A stretch of DNA of 7,751 nucleotides from CAZAPZ01 sp964487285 (GTDB taxonomy: Bacteria > Campylobacterota_A > Desulfurellia > JAADFJ01): NCBI GenBank assembly GCA_964487285.1, contig CAZAPZ010000076.1:1-7751 (forward strand). Reading direction: 5' to 3'. The notes under the pieces are model-generated. The model saw only the letters and a list, made by a program, of their open reading frames with translations. It had not been told where the DNA came from and searched no databases. Shown here piece after piece: positions 1-6,878 of this stretch; positions within the stretch are counted from its first letter, which is position 1, and every line of letters starts with the position of its first letter. Made by a program: the position numbers and the translations under genes.

Positions 1-1
1 A

Positions 2-121
2 GCGCTGTACCTGACCGATATTCCGCTGCACTCCATTGCCGCCAGTGAGCTTAGTCGTTATGTGTTTACTCGCCTTCGGGCTTCGTACTCATTTTTCCTT
101 GATATGCAATGTGACATATGA
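2..121 (+). CDS. 3' end of an unidentified gene, cut by the window edge
   Basis: An open frame runs from the first bases to a TGA at 119-121, giving 39 residues that begin ALYLTDIPLHSIAASELSRY and end LDMQCDI. There is no start in the window, so if real it is the C-terminus of a protein encoded to the left. I do not recognise the family. The first 90 bases are about 54% GC (49 of 90 by hand), against a strongly AT-rich remainder, which suggests a different origin. A GCC-TTCG-GGC mini-hairpin lies inside at 72-81. The frame may equally be chance reading through non-coding, repeat-type DNA; the other two forward frames close quickly. Low confidence that it is coding. Confidence 0.25.
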   Translation, partial: ALYLTDIPLHSIAASELSRYVFTRLRASYSFFLDMQCDI

Positions 122-413
122 ACAAAAAGGACAAACGATATTTTGTCTTAAAACTACAATCGAGATAATGGGACCATTGCACAATAAACACTTCCACGGA
201 AGCCAAATAAGTCAGCTCATTAGGTAATATTCAGTTATTTAACTGCCATCAAAACAGATCGGAGATTCTCCGAAAAATTAAAGAAAGATAAAATATTGGA
301 AAATGAGATCTATGAGATTACGCCTAATGTCAAGGGCTGGCCATTTAACCTAATACGGTAAAAAATAATAAAGGTTTTGATGCTTAAACCAAAGGTTAGA
401 GCATTTTACAAAA
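122..413. other. Gene-poor left flank with decayed coding remnants
   Basis: No intact gene is visible. A forward frame from 224 to the TAA at 359-361 gives 45 protein-like residues, with KDKILENEIYEITPNVKGWP in its C-terminal part, but it is bounded upstream by a TAG at 221-223 and has no ATG, GTG or TTG near its beginning. The preceding stretch is open in a different frame up to 225-227, so a frameshifted, degraded gene is possible. A perfect 7-bp inverted repeat around one base (TCGGAGA-T-TCTCCGA, 259-273) and a short CTTCC-AC-GGAAG repeat (191-202) also lie here. I cannot assign a family. Confidence 0.3.
355..390 (-). terminator. Weak candidate intrinsic terminator after the PBP gene
   Basis: Read on the minus strand, GGTTT (390-386) and AAACC (377-373) pair around an 8-base loop and are followed by a T-rich run, TTTATTATTTTTT. 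This lies about 24 bases past the PBP stop codon and would end the operon. The 5-bp stem is weak, so the call is tentative. Confidence 0.4.
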
Positions 414-424
414 TTATCTAACCT
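393..424. repeat. Inverted repeat spanning the PBP stop codon
   Basis: AGGTTAGA at 393-400 and TCTAACCT at 417-424 are perfect complements (8 bp). Between them ATTTT (403-407) and AAAAT (410-414) form a second, nested repeat. On the minus transcript this can fold across the last codons and the TAA of the PBP gene, just upstream of the candidate terminator; it may stabilise the 3' end. Confidence 0.4.
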
Positions 425-2333
425 CTTCCCAAAACCCACTTTCGCTTGTCATGCCTTCATTGTTGGTTTGGTCTGATAATTGAGGCTTTTCATTAATAAT
501 TTTTAAAGTCTCAGGTGATAAGTTAGCAGGAATGCTGAAGTTTTTGACTGGTTTTCCGTTTAAAATACCTTTCATTATTCCGATCCAGATTGGTAGAGAT
601 GCTTTTGCCCCGGTCTCTCCGTAACCCAAGCTCCTGCCATTATCGTATCCTGTCCAAACAGCGGTTAAATAGTTAGGTGAAAAACCTATAAACCATGCAT
701 TTTTATAGTTATTTGTAGTACCCGTCTTGCCGGCAAGCGGCACACCAAGAACTTTTGCAGCCCTGCCTGTGCCATTTTCTATAACATCCTCAAGCATTTT
801 GGTCATAATAAGACCTGTGGACACTTTAAACACTCTTTTATAATCATTTTTATGTTGGTAATATATCTTGCCATCCGGGCCTTCGACCGTTTTTATAGCG
901 AAAAGCTCCTTTCTCACTCCGTAATTGGCAATGGTGCTATACACAGTTGCCATTTCAAGTTCACTTACACTTGCAGATCCCAGCGCAAGTGTGTAGTTTC
1001 TTGGAAGAGGTGATGTTATTCCAAGCAATCTCGCATATTTGATAGCTTCTCTAACACCTATTTGACTAATGAGATTTATCGTTGCCACATTAATGGAATG
1101 CGCCAATGCGTATCTTAATGTAACTCTTCCAAGAAATTTTCTCTCATAATTTTCGGGTGTCCAAACCTTGTTTTTAAACTTAAACTGAATGGGCTCATCT
1201 AAAAGCATGTCACTAGGTGAATATCCATTATCGATTGCCGCAGTATAGATAACCGGTTTAAAGGCGGATCCAACCTGTCTTTCCGCCTGAGTAGCTCTGT
1301 TGAATTGGCTTCTTCTAAAACTGAAGCCGCCGACCATAGCAAGAATTTTCCCCGTTTTTTGGCTCACAACAAGGGCTGCCCCCTCCGGCATAGACTTCCC
1401 TCTTCTTAGTTTTATGATTCCCTTTTTTATCTCAACTGTTGCAATTTTCTGATATATGGGATTAAGCGTTGTATATATCTTAAGACCTCCCTCGTAAAGA
1501 GCTCTTTCACCAAACATAGAAATAATTTTCTGCCTTATAAATGCGGTAAAATACCCGTAAGTCCATCTGGGAACCGCTTTAGATAATAATCGGAGTTTGC
1601 TTTTTAAACTTTTGCGGTAGCTTATTTTATCTATCATCCCAAGCTCATACATTCTTTTTAATACATGCCTAATTCTTTTTCTTGCAAGATTAGGATGAAG
1701 ATACGGATTATATAGTGTAGGAGCTTCAATAGCACCGGCCAAAGCAGCAGACTCAATAAGATTTAGCTTGCTTGCAGGAATACCGAAATATCGTTCCGAT
1801 GCAGCTTCAATCCCATATGCACCATTTCCAAAATAAATCTGATTTAGATACAATTCAAGAATTTTACGCTTTGAATATCTGTGTGCCATCTTTATTGCAA
1901 GCACAATTTCAACCGTTTTCCGATATATGCTTTTCTCAGGTGTCAAGAAAATATTCTTAACGAGCTGCTGAGTTATGGTGCTTCCACCTTCACTAAATCG
2001 TCCTGACATAATATCTGCGATAAATGCTCTAAAGATACCTCTAAAATCTAACGCTCCTTGTTCGAAAAAACGTGCATCTTCGGTTGCTATGACAGCATTT
2101 ATTGCTATTTTCGAAACAGATTTAAGAGGTATTATTATTCTATGCTGCCTGGCAAAATCAGCTATTATTTCACCATTTTCGGCATATACCATTGACGAAG
2201 CTGGCATTCTGTAATTTGCCAACTGCACAAATTTGTCCTCAGTGGCACTGCTTACAAGGAAAAACAGTACCGCAACAGATGCCGCACTAAATAAAATGAG
2301 AAAAACTATTGTTATAAAAAGTTTTTTTAACAA
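414..2333 (-). CDS. mrcA: Class A penicillin-binding protein (PBP1A type): peptidoglycan glycosyltransferase and transpeptidase
   Basis: This bifunctional cell-wall synthase polymerises lipid II into glycan strands and cross-links the stem peptides on the outer face of the inner membrane. A signal-anchor helix covers residues about 5-27. The GT51 domain follows (about 45-245), with the catalytic Glu in ATEDARFF (residue 85), GGSTITQQ (117-124 region) and SKRKILELYLNQIYFG. The transpeptidase domain (about 318-590) has GSAFKP with the acyl-accepting serine near 356 and Lys 359, SIN at 413-415, and KTGTT from 536. At 639 residues it is shorter than E. coli PBP1A (about 850), with only a short linker between domains. 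The start is a TTG at 2333-2331 that directly follows the TAA of the upstream TPR gene; an AGGAG lies 11 bases before it inside that gene, implying translational coupling. It is the last gene of the cluster. The family assignment is very secure; the exact start less so. Confidence 0.95.
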   Translation of the reverse strand: MLKKLFITIVFLILFSAASVAVLFFLVSSATEDKFVQLANYRMPASSMVYAENGEIIADFARQHRIIIPLKSVSKIAINAVIATEDARFFEQGALDFRGIFRAFIADIMSGRFSEGGSTITQQLVKNIFLTPEKSIYRKTVEIVLAIKMAHRYSKRKILELYLNQIYFGNGAYGIEAASERYFGIPASKLNLIESAALAGAIEAPTLYNPYLHPNLARKRIRHVLKRMYELGMIDKISYRKSLKSKLRLLSKAVPRWTYGYFTAFIRQKIISMFGERALYEGGLKIYTTLNPIYQKIATVEIKKGIIKLRRGKSMPEGAALVVSQKTGKILAMVGGFSFRRSQFNRATQAERQVGSAFKPVIYTAAIDNGYSPSDMLLDEPIQFKFKNKVWTPENYERKFLGRVTLRYALAHSINVATINLISQIGVREAIKYARLLGITSPLPRNYTLALGSASVSELEMATVYSTIANYGVRKELFAIKTVEGPDGKIYYQHKNDYKRVFKVSTGLIMTKMLEDVIENGTGRAAKVLGVPLAGKTGTTNNYKNAWFIGFSPNYLTAVWTGYDNGRSLGYGETGAKASLPIWIGIMKGILNGKPVKNFSIPANLSPETLKIINEKPQLSDQTNNEGMTSESGFWEEVR

Positions 2334-4394
2334 TTAAAATGAAACTCCTATACTAATATATTTTGACCTCACAAAACCGAGATTTACAGCCTTTTGATAA
2401 TTTGAAAGCATTTTCTTATTTTCACCTTTTATCTCATTGAGCAAACCCATGCCAAAATACCCTTCACCCTTCTTGCTTGATAATGTTGCTCTATAAAATT
2501 CAAGATACGCATCTTTATAGTCATTGGCAAGGATAAATATAGCACCAAGCCGCATATGAAAGCCTGCGTCGTCCCTTTTCACTTTATAAAGCATAGTGTT
2601 TGCCGCTTCCTTGAAACGCTTCAAACGATATAGGAAGTACGCCTTTATATAATTTAGATGGCTGTTACGAGGATACAATTTTATATATTTATCTATTACA
2701 GGTAAATTCATTTGCGGATCACTCATTATAATTGTTCCGTAGGGAGAATTTATGAATCCTTTGTTATTGGATTTCAGATCATATATCCACTTCACACTTT
2801 TCTGCAATTTGCGCCACTTGCTTGAATGAAAATTGGGTTTATTTCCCGATATAGAGTTTGAAATAGCTTTTAGCATGTTTATTTCATCAGAGGTATTGCC
2901 TTCATATTTCCTTTCCAGCAGTTTTTTTAAAGAACCGATTAAATCGTTAGAACGATCGAAATTGCCCACCTCAACTTCTGCAATAGCTCCCAAAAGATAT
3001 TGAAACGGGAAATTTGGGTATGATTTTACCATCTCTTCTATTATAGAAATTGCCTTTTGAACTTTTTCAACTCTCATCAAACTAAGCGATAGATTATACG
3101 ATATTATAGGTTCATCAGGTGCATCTTTATGGGCTGCTTCAAGCAAGTTAACAGCCTTCGCATATTGTCCGTATGCATAGTAAATGTTTGCCTTTTTGGC
3201 AGCTCTAATAGCTTTATGTCTAAGGACATTCGCATAAAGTTTTGAAATAACGAGCTTGTTTATCCCTATAGCTCTATATAAATTTGCAATTTTTAAAGCA
3301 TTTTTCTTTTCAACTAACTGAAGGGGAAGAATTGATGTCAATAGTTTATCTCCAATTATAATAGTCATAAAATTATTGTTTATTTTAGCAACATCGAACA
3401 AGGGACGAGGATAAATTTTTAAAAAAGTTAAATTTTTGCCATATTTGGATGATTTTTCAAAAAGTTTAACGGCTCCGGGAAGATCACCGGCATTAATATG
3501 CAAAATTGCCATAGAATACAAAAATTTTGGGCCGGGTTTATCAAGGTAGCTCAAGGCAAGATTCGGACGCTCATTATAAATGGATATAAGAGCAAGATTA
3601 TGCTTCGCGAGTTCGCTTTTATGATTGGATAAAGACTTTTTAAGAAATGACTTAGCTATTTTATATTTTCCCATGGCAAGATAAACCGTTCCAAAAAGCT
3701 CATCAAACTTATCATTCTTTTTAACGAGACTTTTTATATCCAAATGTTGAACAATATTTATAGCATTATCATAATTTCCTTTAGCAAGATACAGCATAGC
3801 CGATAAAGCATCGGTATAATTTTTATCTTTTATGATGTTTGATGCCTGCGCTGCAATATTGCCGGCTTTCCGAAACTCTCCAAGTTTAATATAAGAAAGC
3901 ATTAAATCGTAATAGTTTGACCTCTTACGCGGTAATTGCAGCATAGATTTTCTAAAGTATAGAGCAGCATCGCTGTAATTCCCTTTGTTGTAAAAAACTC
4001 TTCCAAGTAAAGAATACGCCATCGCACTATCGCCGTTTGACAACTTATCCGTTTCGCCAATAGCTTTTTTAATATTGCCCGAGAATATGCTATGCTGAAT
4101 ATCAAAAAAACGTATTTTGTAAATTTTGCCTCGTTTTGTATAATTTTGAGGCAGCTGAATTTTAATTTTAGCAATATTTTTATGTATTACGCTTTTCTTT
4201 TGATGAAAAATTTTTACAGCTGTTGCTGCAATCAGCGTAACGACAAATGCTAATATTATTAAATAAATCCATTTGCGGCTGGTATTGCGAGCCGCGGCTT
4301 TTGGCGGCTCGCCTGTTTGTGCAGCAACTTTTTTTTCGGGGTCCGTATCCTCTATAACAATTAAATTTTCATCATCTTCTTTCAATCGAGGCAC
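2334..4394 (-). CDS. Membrane-anchored TPR-repeat protein, partner gene of the PBP
   Basis: A 686-residue protein with an acidic then basic, Pro/Ala-containing cytoplasmic N-terminus (1-41), one transmembrane helix at about 42-62, and a long helical remainder that should face the periplasm. TPR-like helical pairs can be seen at roughly 124-156, 231-257, 400-426, 430-460, 577-605, 612-640 and 643-672, for example YYAYGQYAKAVNLLEAAHK and RLGAIFILANDYKDAYLEFY. No catalytic motif is visible, so a scaffold or protein-binding role is the fair reading. The start is GTG at 4394-4392, the first possible start after an in-frame TAA; I see no clear Shine-Dalgarno. It ends exactly where the PBP gene begins. 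By analogy with LpoA, whose TPR-like domain activates E. coli PBP1A, it could regulate that PBP, but there is no visible homology to confirm this. No gene name is justified. Confidence 0.85.
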   Translation of the reverse strand: MPRLKEDDENLIVIEDTDPEKKVAAQTGEPPKAAARNTSRKWIYLIILAFVVTLIAATAVKIFHQKKSVIHKNIAKIKIQLPQNYTKRGKIYKIRFFDIQHSIFSGNIKKAIGETDKLSNGDSAMAYSLLGRVFYNKGNYSDAALYFRKSMLQLPRKRSNYYDLMLSYIKLGEFRKAGNIAAQASNIIKDKNYTDALSAMLYLAKGNYDNAINIVQHLDIKSLVKKNDKFDELFGTVYLAMGKYKIAKSFLKKSLSNHKSELAKHNLALISIYNERPNLALSYLDKPGPKFLYSMAILHINAGDLPGAVKLFEKSSKYGKNLTFLKIYPRPLFDVAKINNNFMTIIIGDKLLTSILPLQLVEKKNALKIANLYRAIGINKLVISKLYANVLRHKAIRAAKKANIYYAYGQYAKAVNLLEAAHKDAPDEPIISYNLSLSLMRVEKVQKAISIIEEMVKSYPNFPFQYLLGAIAEVEVGNFDRSNDLIGSLKKLLERKYEGNTSDEINMLKAISNSISGNKPNFHSSKWRKLQKSVKWIYDLKSNNKGFINSPYGTIIMSDPQMNLPVIDKYIKLYPRNSHLNYIKAYFLYRLKRFKEAANTMLYKVKRDDAGFHMRLGAIFILANDYKDAYLEFYRATLSSKKGEGYFGMGLLNEIKGENKKMLSNYQKAVNLGFVRSKYISIGVSF

Positions 4395-4477
4395 GATTTA
4401 TTCATTGAAAGTCAAAATAATCTAATATTTAATTAAATTTATTTTCAAACTTGACCATAGATGTTTACTAACTTTGA
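4395..4477 (-). promoter_or_regulatory. AT-rich gap with a possible internal promoter
   Basis: This 83-bp gap is the only real break within the minus-strand cluster. On the minus strand TTGAAA (4448-4443) and TAGATT (4424-4419) are separated by 18 bases, a weak sigma70-like pair (5 and 4 matches of 6). A 12-bp perfect palindrome, ATTTAATTAAAT (4427-4438), sits in the spacer. No convincing terminator for the aminotransferase is seen, so readthrough is as likely as a new start. Confidence 0.3.
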
Positions 4478-5668
4478 TCATTTTAATTTTTTGAGAACGG
4501 TTTTAATATTCGCAGCAGCTTCTTTTATATCGCTAAGAGACGCAACATATGAAAAACGAATAAAATCATCACATCCAAATCCTATGCCGGGAACAGAAGC
4601 AACCTTTGCTTCGTCAATCAACAGATTAGCAAAATCAACCGAGCCGCTAATCTTCCTTCCGTTAAACTCTTTGCCGTAGAAGCTGCTTACATTCGGAAAC
4701 AGATAAAATGCGCCCTTCGGCTTAAGACAATCGATTCCCTCAATATTATTTATCTGATCATAAAAATAATCCCGTCTCTCCTTGAAAGCCTTCACCATTT
4801 TTTTTACGCTTAACTGATCACCGTTTAGTGCCTCAACGGAAGCCTTTTGTGCAATAGAGCACGGGTTGGATGTGCTCTGACTCTGAAGTTTTGTCATGGC
4901 GGTTACAATTTTTTCGTCAGCTCCCACCCATCCTATTCTCCAGCCTGTCATAGAATACGTTTTTGATACTCCGTTGACTGTCAACGTTTTCTCTTTGGCC
5001 TTATTCGACAAAGAAGCAGGACTTAGAGGCTCATATCCATCGTATGTAATCTTTTCATAAATTTCATCCGAAACAATGTAAAGATCATATTTTAACGCAA
5101 TTTCAGTTAACTTCTCAATTTCGTTTTTACTATAGGCTGAACCGGCAGGATTTGATGGCGAATTTATTATTATCATTTTCGTTCTTTTTGTTATACTGCT
5201 TTCAACTGCTTCAGGCAAAATTTTATATTCTGTTCCCGTAGTTGGAACAATTACAGGCTTTGCACCTGAGTAGATAATGCCTGCTTCATAACTAACCCAA
5301 AACGGTGAAGGCAAAATAACCTCATCACCGGGATTTAAAAGAACTTGAAAAAGATTAAAGAGAGCATGTTTCGCACCATCCGATACACAGATGTTGTTTT
5401 TGAGGTAGCTTATATTATTCTCTTTTTCAAATTTATTTACTATAGCATCCTTGAGTTCATCTATGCCGCCTACCGCTGTATATTTTGTAAACCCGTCACC
5501 TAAAGCTCTAATTGCAGCCTGCTTGATATTCTCAGGTGTATCAAAATCGGGTTCACCTGCGGAAAGGTTTACAATTCTAACACCCTGTGCGTTAAGTTGC
5601 TTGCATTTCGTACTTACGGCAAGTGTAGCTGAAGGTTTAATCAAACCTATTCTCTCTGAAAGTTTCAT
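4478..5668 (-). CDS. aspC: PLP-dependent class I aminotransferase, aspartate aminotransferase type
   Basis: A 396-residue fold-type I aminotransferase that moves an amino group between an amino acid, probably aspartate, and a 2-oxo acid such as 2-oxoglutarate in the cytoplasm. Diagnostic parts in order: NLSAGEPDFDTPENIK (34-49), GFTKYTAVGG (59-68), SDGAKHAL with the phosphate-binding region (96-103), NSPSNPAG with Asn 173, SDEIYEKITYDG with Asp 201 and Tyr 204, SKTYSMTGWRIGW with the Schiff-base Lys 236 and Arg 244, and FIRFSYVAS with the substrate-carboxylate Arg near 371. The length is normal for the family. The chosen ATG (5668-5666) has a perfect AGGAGG at 5680-5675 and overlaps the coaD stop by ATGA. 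The frame stays open 30 codons further upstream, but that part lies inside coaD and is unrelated to the family. Substrate is inferred: related enzymes use aromatic amino acids, alanine or prephenate, so the symbol is the default. Confidence 0.92.
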   Translation of the reverse strand: MKLSERIGLIKPSATLAVSTKCKQLNAQGVRIVNLSAGEPDFDTPENIKQAAIRALGDGFTKYTAVGGIDELKDAIVNKFEKENNISYLKNNICVSDGAKHALFNLFQVLLNPGDEVILPSPFWVSYEAGIIYSGAKPVIVPTTGTEYKILPEAVESSITKRTKMIIINSPSNPAGSAYSKNEIEKLTEIALKYDLYIVSDEIYEKITYDGYEPLSPASLSNKAKEKTLTVNGVSKTYSMTGWRIGWVGADEKIVTAMTKLQSQSTSNPCSIAQKASVEALNGDQLSVKKMVKAFKERRDYFYDQINNIEGIDCLKPKGAFYLFPNVSSFYGKEFNGRKISGSVDFANLLIDEAKVASVPGIGFGCDDFIRFSYVASLSDIKEAAANIKTVLKKLK

Positions 5669-6177
5669 CTTAATCCTCCTTTTTGATGAACAACATCTTT
5701 CTTTAGTTTTTTTATAAGTAATTTCTCGACAATATCCGGGACCATATCCGCTATACATCCTTTATGAAAAAAGATATTTTTAACAATACTTGAACTCAAA
5801 AATGAGTACTTGATAGCCGGCATCATAAACATCATTTCAACGGAATTGTCAAGCTCCATATTCATAAATGCCATTTGAAGTTCAAACTCAAAATCACTGA
5901 TCGCCCTGAGCCCTCTTATCACAACTTTGCAATTTCTATATTTTGCAAAGTCAACAAGCAGATTATCGAATCCTTCGACGGAGACGTTTTTAATATTATC
6001 TTCTTCCAAACTGCGCTTAACCATTTTTATGCGTTCCTCTAAAGAAAACAGAGGGCTTTTCTGCAAATTAGCTGCCACTGCCACAATAAGCGTATCAAAA
6101 ATATTCAGTCCCCGCTTTATTATATTTAGATGCCCTTTTGTTATAGGATCAAAGGTTCCGGGATATACTGCAATCAT
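5665..6177 (-). CDS. coaD: Phosphopantetheine adenylyltransferase (PPAT)
   Basis: This 170-residue enzyme catalyses the penultimate step of coenzyme A synthesis in the cytoplasm: 4'-phosphopantetheine plus ATP gives dephospho-CoA and pyrophosphate. The nucleotidyltransferase signature is at the N-terminus, YPGTFDPITKGHLNII, with the (H/T)xGH motif as TKGH at 13-16. Other family blocks are NLLVDFA (72-78), the conserved RGLRAISDFEFELQMA (88-103) and the ATP-binding SFLSSSIVKNI (125-135). The length is slightly above the usual 160 or so because of a lysine-rich C-terminal tail. The ATG at 6177-6175 overlaps the rsmD TGA in an ATGA junction; there is no obvious Shine-Dalgarno, so translation is probably coupled to rsmD. 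The stop overlaps the aminotransferase start in the same way. The rsmD-coaD pairing is a well-known conserved neighbourhood, which supports both calls. Confidence 0.97.
   Translation of the reverse strand: MIAVYPGTFDPITKGHLNIIKRGLNIFDTLIVAVAANLQKSPLFSLEERIKMVKRSLEEDNIKNVSVEGFDNLLVDFAKYRNCKVVIRGLRAISDFEFELQMAFMNMELDNSVEMMFMMPAIKYSFLSSSIVKNIFFHKGCIADMVPDIVEKLLIKKLKKDVVHQKGGLR
5675..5680 (-). promoter_or_regulatory. Consensus ribosome binding site of the aminotransferase
   Basis: AGGAGG on the minus strand, six bases before the ATG at 5668. It lies inside the 3' end of coaD and decides the aminotransferase start against the longer open frame. It is the strongest Shine-Dalgarno in the window. 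Confidence 0.85.
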
Positions 6178-6707
6178 CGTATGTATGAAAGATAATTCAG
6201 TATCGTTATTCCGAACGACTTTGTTTTTAGTGTTTTTGCCATTTCAATATAGAAAACAGCGTCATATTCCAAGACAACCAAACTATTATTAATATCCACT
6301 ATATGCCTTCTTATACATTTTATAATTTTGTTAATTTTCTCTACCGATGTTCTATATGGAGGATCAATGAATACAACATCAAATTTTTTTGAGTTGTTTT
6401 TTAAAAACTGCTCCACATCGTCTAAATTTAAACCTATTTGATCATCAATACCGCAATTTTTTATATTCTTAGCACTAACCCTAACTGCATCTCTACTGTA
6501 ATCAACCATTGTAACGGATGCTCCTCTGCTTGCAGCTTCAATACCAATCGAACCGGTCCCCGAATATAAGTCAAGGAATTGTAACTCGCTTATATTGCCA
6601 AGTGTATCAAAAAGCGATTTTTTTACAATCTGACGGGTTGGGCGAAGCCAGTTCTCTTTTACCGCTATCAACCTCCTTCCCTTCAGAAATCCGCCTATTA
6701 CATTCAT
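6174..6707 (-). CDS. rsmD: 16S rRNA (guanine(966)-N2)-methyltransferase RsmD
   Basis: A SAM-dependent Rossmann-fold methyltransferase of 177 residues that makes m2G966 in 16S rRNA of the 30S subunit. The start MNVIGGFLKGRRL matches the typical RsmD opening (M-x-I-I-G-G-x-x-K-G-R-x-L), which fixes the ATG at 6707-6705. Then come RPTRQIVKKSLFDTL (22-36), the SAM-binding motif FLDLYSGTGSIGIEAASRGA (44-63), an acidic motif II at VD (68-69), and the catalytic DPPY at 115-118. It is a little shorter than the E. coli enzyme (about 198), mostly through compact loops; nothing essential appears missing. It is the first gene of the cluster, behind a consensus promoter, and overlaps coaD by four bases. 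Confidence 0.95.
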   Translation of the reverse strand: MNVIGGFLKGRRLIAVKENWLRPTRQIVKKSLFDTLGNISELQFLDLYSGTGSIGIEAASRGASVTMVDYSRDAVRVSAKNIKNCGIDDQIGLNLDDVEQFLKNNSKKFDVVFIDPPYRTSVEKINKIIKCIRRHIVDINNSLVVLEYDAVFYIEMAKTLKTKSFGITILNYLSYIR

Positions 6708-6746
6708 TAAATCCGCTACTTTATTTTCTGATCTTCATACCATGCA

Positions 6747-6774
6747 ATTATATTTTACACTTCAAACATGTCAA
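6747..6774 (-). promoter_or_regulatory. Perfect sigma70 promoter of the rsmD operon
   Basis: On the minus strand TTGACA (6774-6769) and TATAAT (6752-6747), both full consensus, are separated by 16 bases. The start of transcription would fall near 6740, giving a leader of about 33 bases before the rsmD ATG. It should drive at least rsmD, coaD and the aminotransferase. Confidence 0.8.
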
Positions 6775-6805
6775 TAGTTAGATCATGCGGACTTATATAG
6801 AATAT

Positions 6806-6833
6806 TTGACAATTGCAGTTTAAACTTTATACT
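6806..6833 (+). promoter_or_regulatory. Sigma70 promoter of the ArsR-family gene
   Basis: TTGACA (6806-6811) and TATACT (6828-6833), with a 16-base spacer, point rightward; transcription should begin near 6840. The ATG at 6813 therefore lies upstream of the transcript and cannot be the start of the regulator. Confidence 0.7.
6817..6826. promoter_or_regulatory. Candidate operator palindrome between the -35 and -10 boxes
   Basis: AGTTTAAACT is a perfect 10-bp palindrome sitting entirely in the spacer of the ArsR-gene promoter, where a bound repressor would block RNA polymerase. It is shorter than usual SmtB/ArsR operators and does not match the classical TGAA-N-TTCA type, so this is only a candidate for autorepression. 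Confidence 0.3.
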
Positions 6834-6865
6834 TATTGTTGTTCATACATTTACACAATTAAATT

Positions 6866-6870
6866 GGGGA
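6866..6870 (+). promoter_or_regulatory. Ribosome binding site deciding the GTG start of the ArsR-family gene
   Basis: GGGGA at 6866-6870 lies 8 bases before the GTG at 6879. No comparable site precedes any other in-frame start. An overlapping ATG at 6877 reads straight into TGA and is not used. Confidence 0.6.
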
Positions 6871-6878
6871 AAAAGCAT

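Noticed and set aside
36..227. A 63-codon forward frame at the left edge
   Set aside because: No Shine-Dalgarno, no recognisable family and a composition break inside it; it overlaps another open frame. Kept only as a possible remnant in the flank entry.
3902..4174. A 90-codon minus-strand frame inside the TPR gene
   Set aside because: It is an alternative frame of the TPR gene; the TPR frame is continuous with repeat structure throughout.
4461..4679. A 72-codon forward frame opposite the 3' end of the aminotransferase
   Set aside because: Shadow of the conserved C-terminal region that contains the substrate-binding arginine.
5669..5758. A 30-codon in-frame extension of the aminotransferase at its N-terminus
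   Set aside because: It lies inside coaD, has no family similarity, and the internal ATG at 5668 has a perfect AGGAGG and a normal family N-terminus.
5927..6292. A 121-codon forward frame opposite coaD and rsmD
   Set aside because: It is the antisense shadow of two secure, conserved genes and has no family features.
6518..6781. An 87-codon forward frame opposite the start of rsmD
   Set aside because: Antisense to rsmD and running through its promoter; no independent coding evidence.
6813..6878. A 22-codon N-terminal extension of the ArsR-family protein, starting at ATG 6813 and containing a CysCys pair that could have suggested extra metal ligands
   Set aside because: The ATG lies between the -35 and -10 boxes of the promoter, upstream of the expected transcript start; the GTG at 6879 has a Shine-Dalgarno.
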